From Acidobacteriaceae bacterium (lineage in GTDB: Bacteria; Acidobacteriota; Terriglobia; Terriglobales; Acidobacteriaceae), in the NCBI GenBank assembly GCA_003165855.1, contig PMXH01000550.1, positions 1 through 6,343 on the forward strand: a stretch of DNA of 6,343 bases, in the 5' to 3' direction. This document shows, piece by piece, positions 5,627 to 6,343 of the stretch. The notes below the pieces were generated by a model, which made no database searches, was not told the DNA's origin, and saw only the letters and a list, made by a program, of their open reading frames with translations. The first letter of the stretch is position 1, and each line of letters starts with the position of its first letter. Both the position numbers and the translations under genes were made by a program.

Positions 5627-6343
5627 CTAGCTCACGTTCGCGACTTTTACATCACAGCGCAGACACCGGCAAGCTTCATCCAGCGTTTCCTCGTGCGTAA
5701 ATCCCGTGACCACCTCGGCGTTCGATCGTACCCGCTCATTCGCGGCCAGGACGTGCCCGGTATGACGGTGGTTCGGGCTCGATTCTTCGGGCACTTGGTT
5801 GCCATAATCGATAAGGGGAAGGATCTTGGCCCAGCGCTCTGTTTCCATCAGCTGCAGATCGATGTTGCGAGCCGCTTGTTTGCCATACGCCATCGCGTTC
5901 GAAACGTTCGATGCGCCGGTAACCACGTCCCCACCCCCATAGAATCGTGGACGGCTGGTTTCCAGCGTGAACCGGTTTACTTCAATAGTCCCGCTTTCCT
6001 TCAGACTAAGTCCCGAAGCCCTGGCAAAATCAAGGTCGACATTCTCGCCCACTGCGAAGATGACGGAATCGCACTCATACCGCCGGATCTCGTCGGTCGA
6101 GATGGGTTTCCTTCGTCCCGATGCGTCGTATTCACCCAGACGTGTCTTCACGATCTCAATCGACTTCACCTTGCCCGCCGCGTCCCCAAGGACCCGGTGC
6201 GGCGTGGCCAGGAATACGAACTTCGCGCCTTCATCCTTGGCAGCTTGGGTTTCTTCTTCGATTGCAGGCATATCTTTGCGCTCGCGCCGGTAAAACACGG
6301 TGACCTCGGCGCCCTTGCGCAGCGCCGTGCGAGCCGAGTCGAT
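5627..6343 (-). CDS. GltD-like FAD/NAD(P)-dependent oxidoreductase, C-terminal part (partial)
   Basis: The frame is open to the right edge, so the 5' end is missing and 238 residues are visible. GTG at 6298 is an internal valine, since DSARTALRKGAEVT continues upstream. The visible part matches the pyridine-nucleotide domain and C-terminal FAD lobe of glutamate-synthase small subunit-like proteins. It has the end of a Rossmann fold with VFYRRERKDMPA (16-27), FAVGENVD (96-103), and GGGDVVTGASNVSNAMAYGKQAA from 136 (the FAD-binding Gly-Asp). A Cys-rich end follows, CRCLRCD (Cys225, Cys227, Cys230). The double Arg after the second strand is where GltD-type enzymes contact the 2'-phosphate of NADPH. 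The position before hoxU, 14 bases away, suggests it is the diaphorase of the hydrogenase, in the place of or fused to HoxF/NuoF. A separate GltD homologue with another role is possible. Confidence 0.85.
   Translation of the reverse strand: MDSARTALRKGAEVTVFYRRERKDMPAIEEETQAAKDEGAKFVFLATPHRVLGDAAGKVKSIEIVKTRLGEYDASGRRKPISTDEIRRYECDSVIFAVGENVDLDFARASGLSLKESGTIEVNRFTLETSRPRFYGGGDVVTGASNVSNAMAYGKQAARNIDLQLMETERWAKILPLIDYGNQVPEESSPNHRHTGHVLAANERVRSNAEVVTGFTHEETLDEACRCLRCDVKVANVS

Overview
The window is a stretch of bacterial chromosome of moderately high GC. It carries the 3' part of a cytoplasmic bidirectional [NiFe]-hydrogenase (Hox, group 3d type) operon on the minus strand. Downstream, on the same strand, lies a secreted prolyl-oligopeptidase-type peptidase, and the left edge holds the remains or right end of an insertion sequence. 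No rRNA or other taxonomic marker is present. Overall gene style (exported S9 peptidase, a small Cys-rich protein of a kind I associate with Acidobacteriota, and the IS end) suggests an acidobacterium, but this is impression, not proof.

Layout, left to right. Positions 1-54 are the last 18 codons of a plus-strand transposase, followed by the probable IS right end near 195-198. Positions 195-428 (minus) hold a small putative CxxC/CxC protein. A clean rho-independent terminator at 495-525 ends the minus-strand peptidase gene (570-2708). A 231-base gap (2709-2939) separates this gene from hoxH (2940-4361), hoxY (4372-4902) and hoxU (4899-5612). A partial GltD-like FAD/NAD(P) oxidoreductase (5627 to the window edge at 6343) lies upstream of hoxU.

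Transcription runs right to left: GltD-like gene, hoxU, hoxY, hoxH. Spacing is tight (14-base gap, 4-base overlap, 10-base gap), so this is almost certainly one operon. HoxY and HoxH form the hydrogenase module: HoxH binds the Ni-Fe site and HoxY the proximal Fe-S cluster. HoxU is the ferredoxin-like relay towards a flavoprotein that exchanges electrons with a pyridine nucleotide. In classic Hox enzymes the gene before hoxU is hoxF. Here it is a glutamate-synthase-small-subunit-like flavoprotein domain with a double-arginine Rossmann segment of the kind that often reads NADPH. It may be the end of a larger NuoF/HoxF-GltD fusion that starts outside the window. This is the most interesting point in the region. 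The hydrogenase maturation genes (hyp, hoxW) are not in the window.
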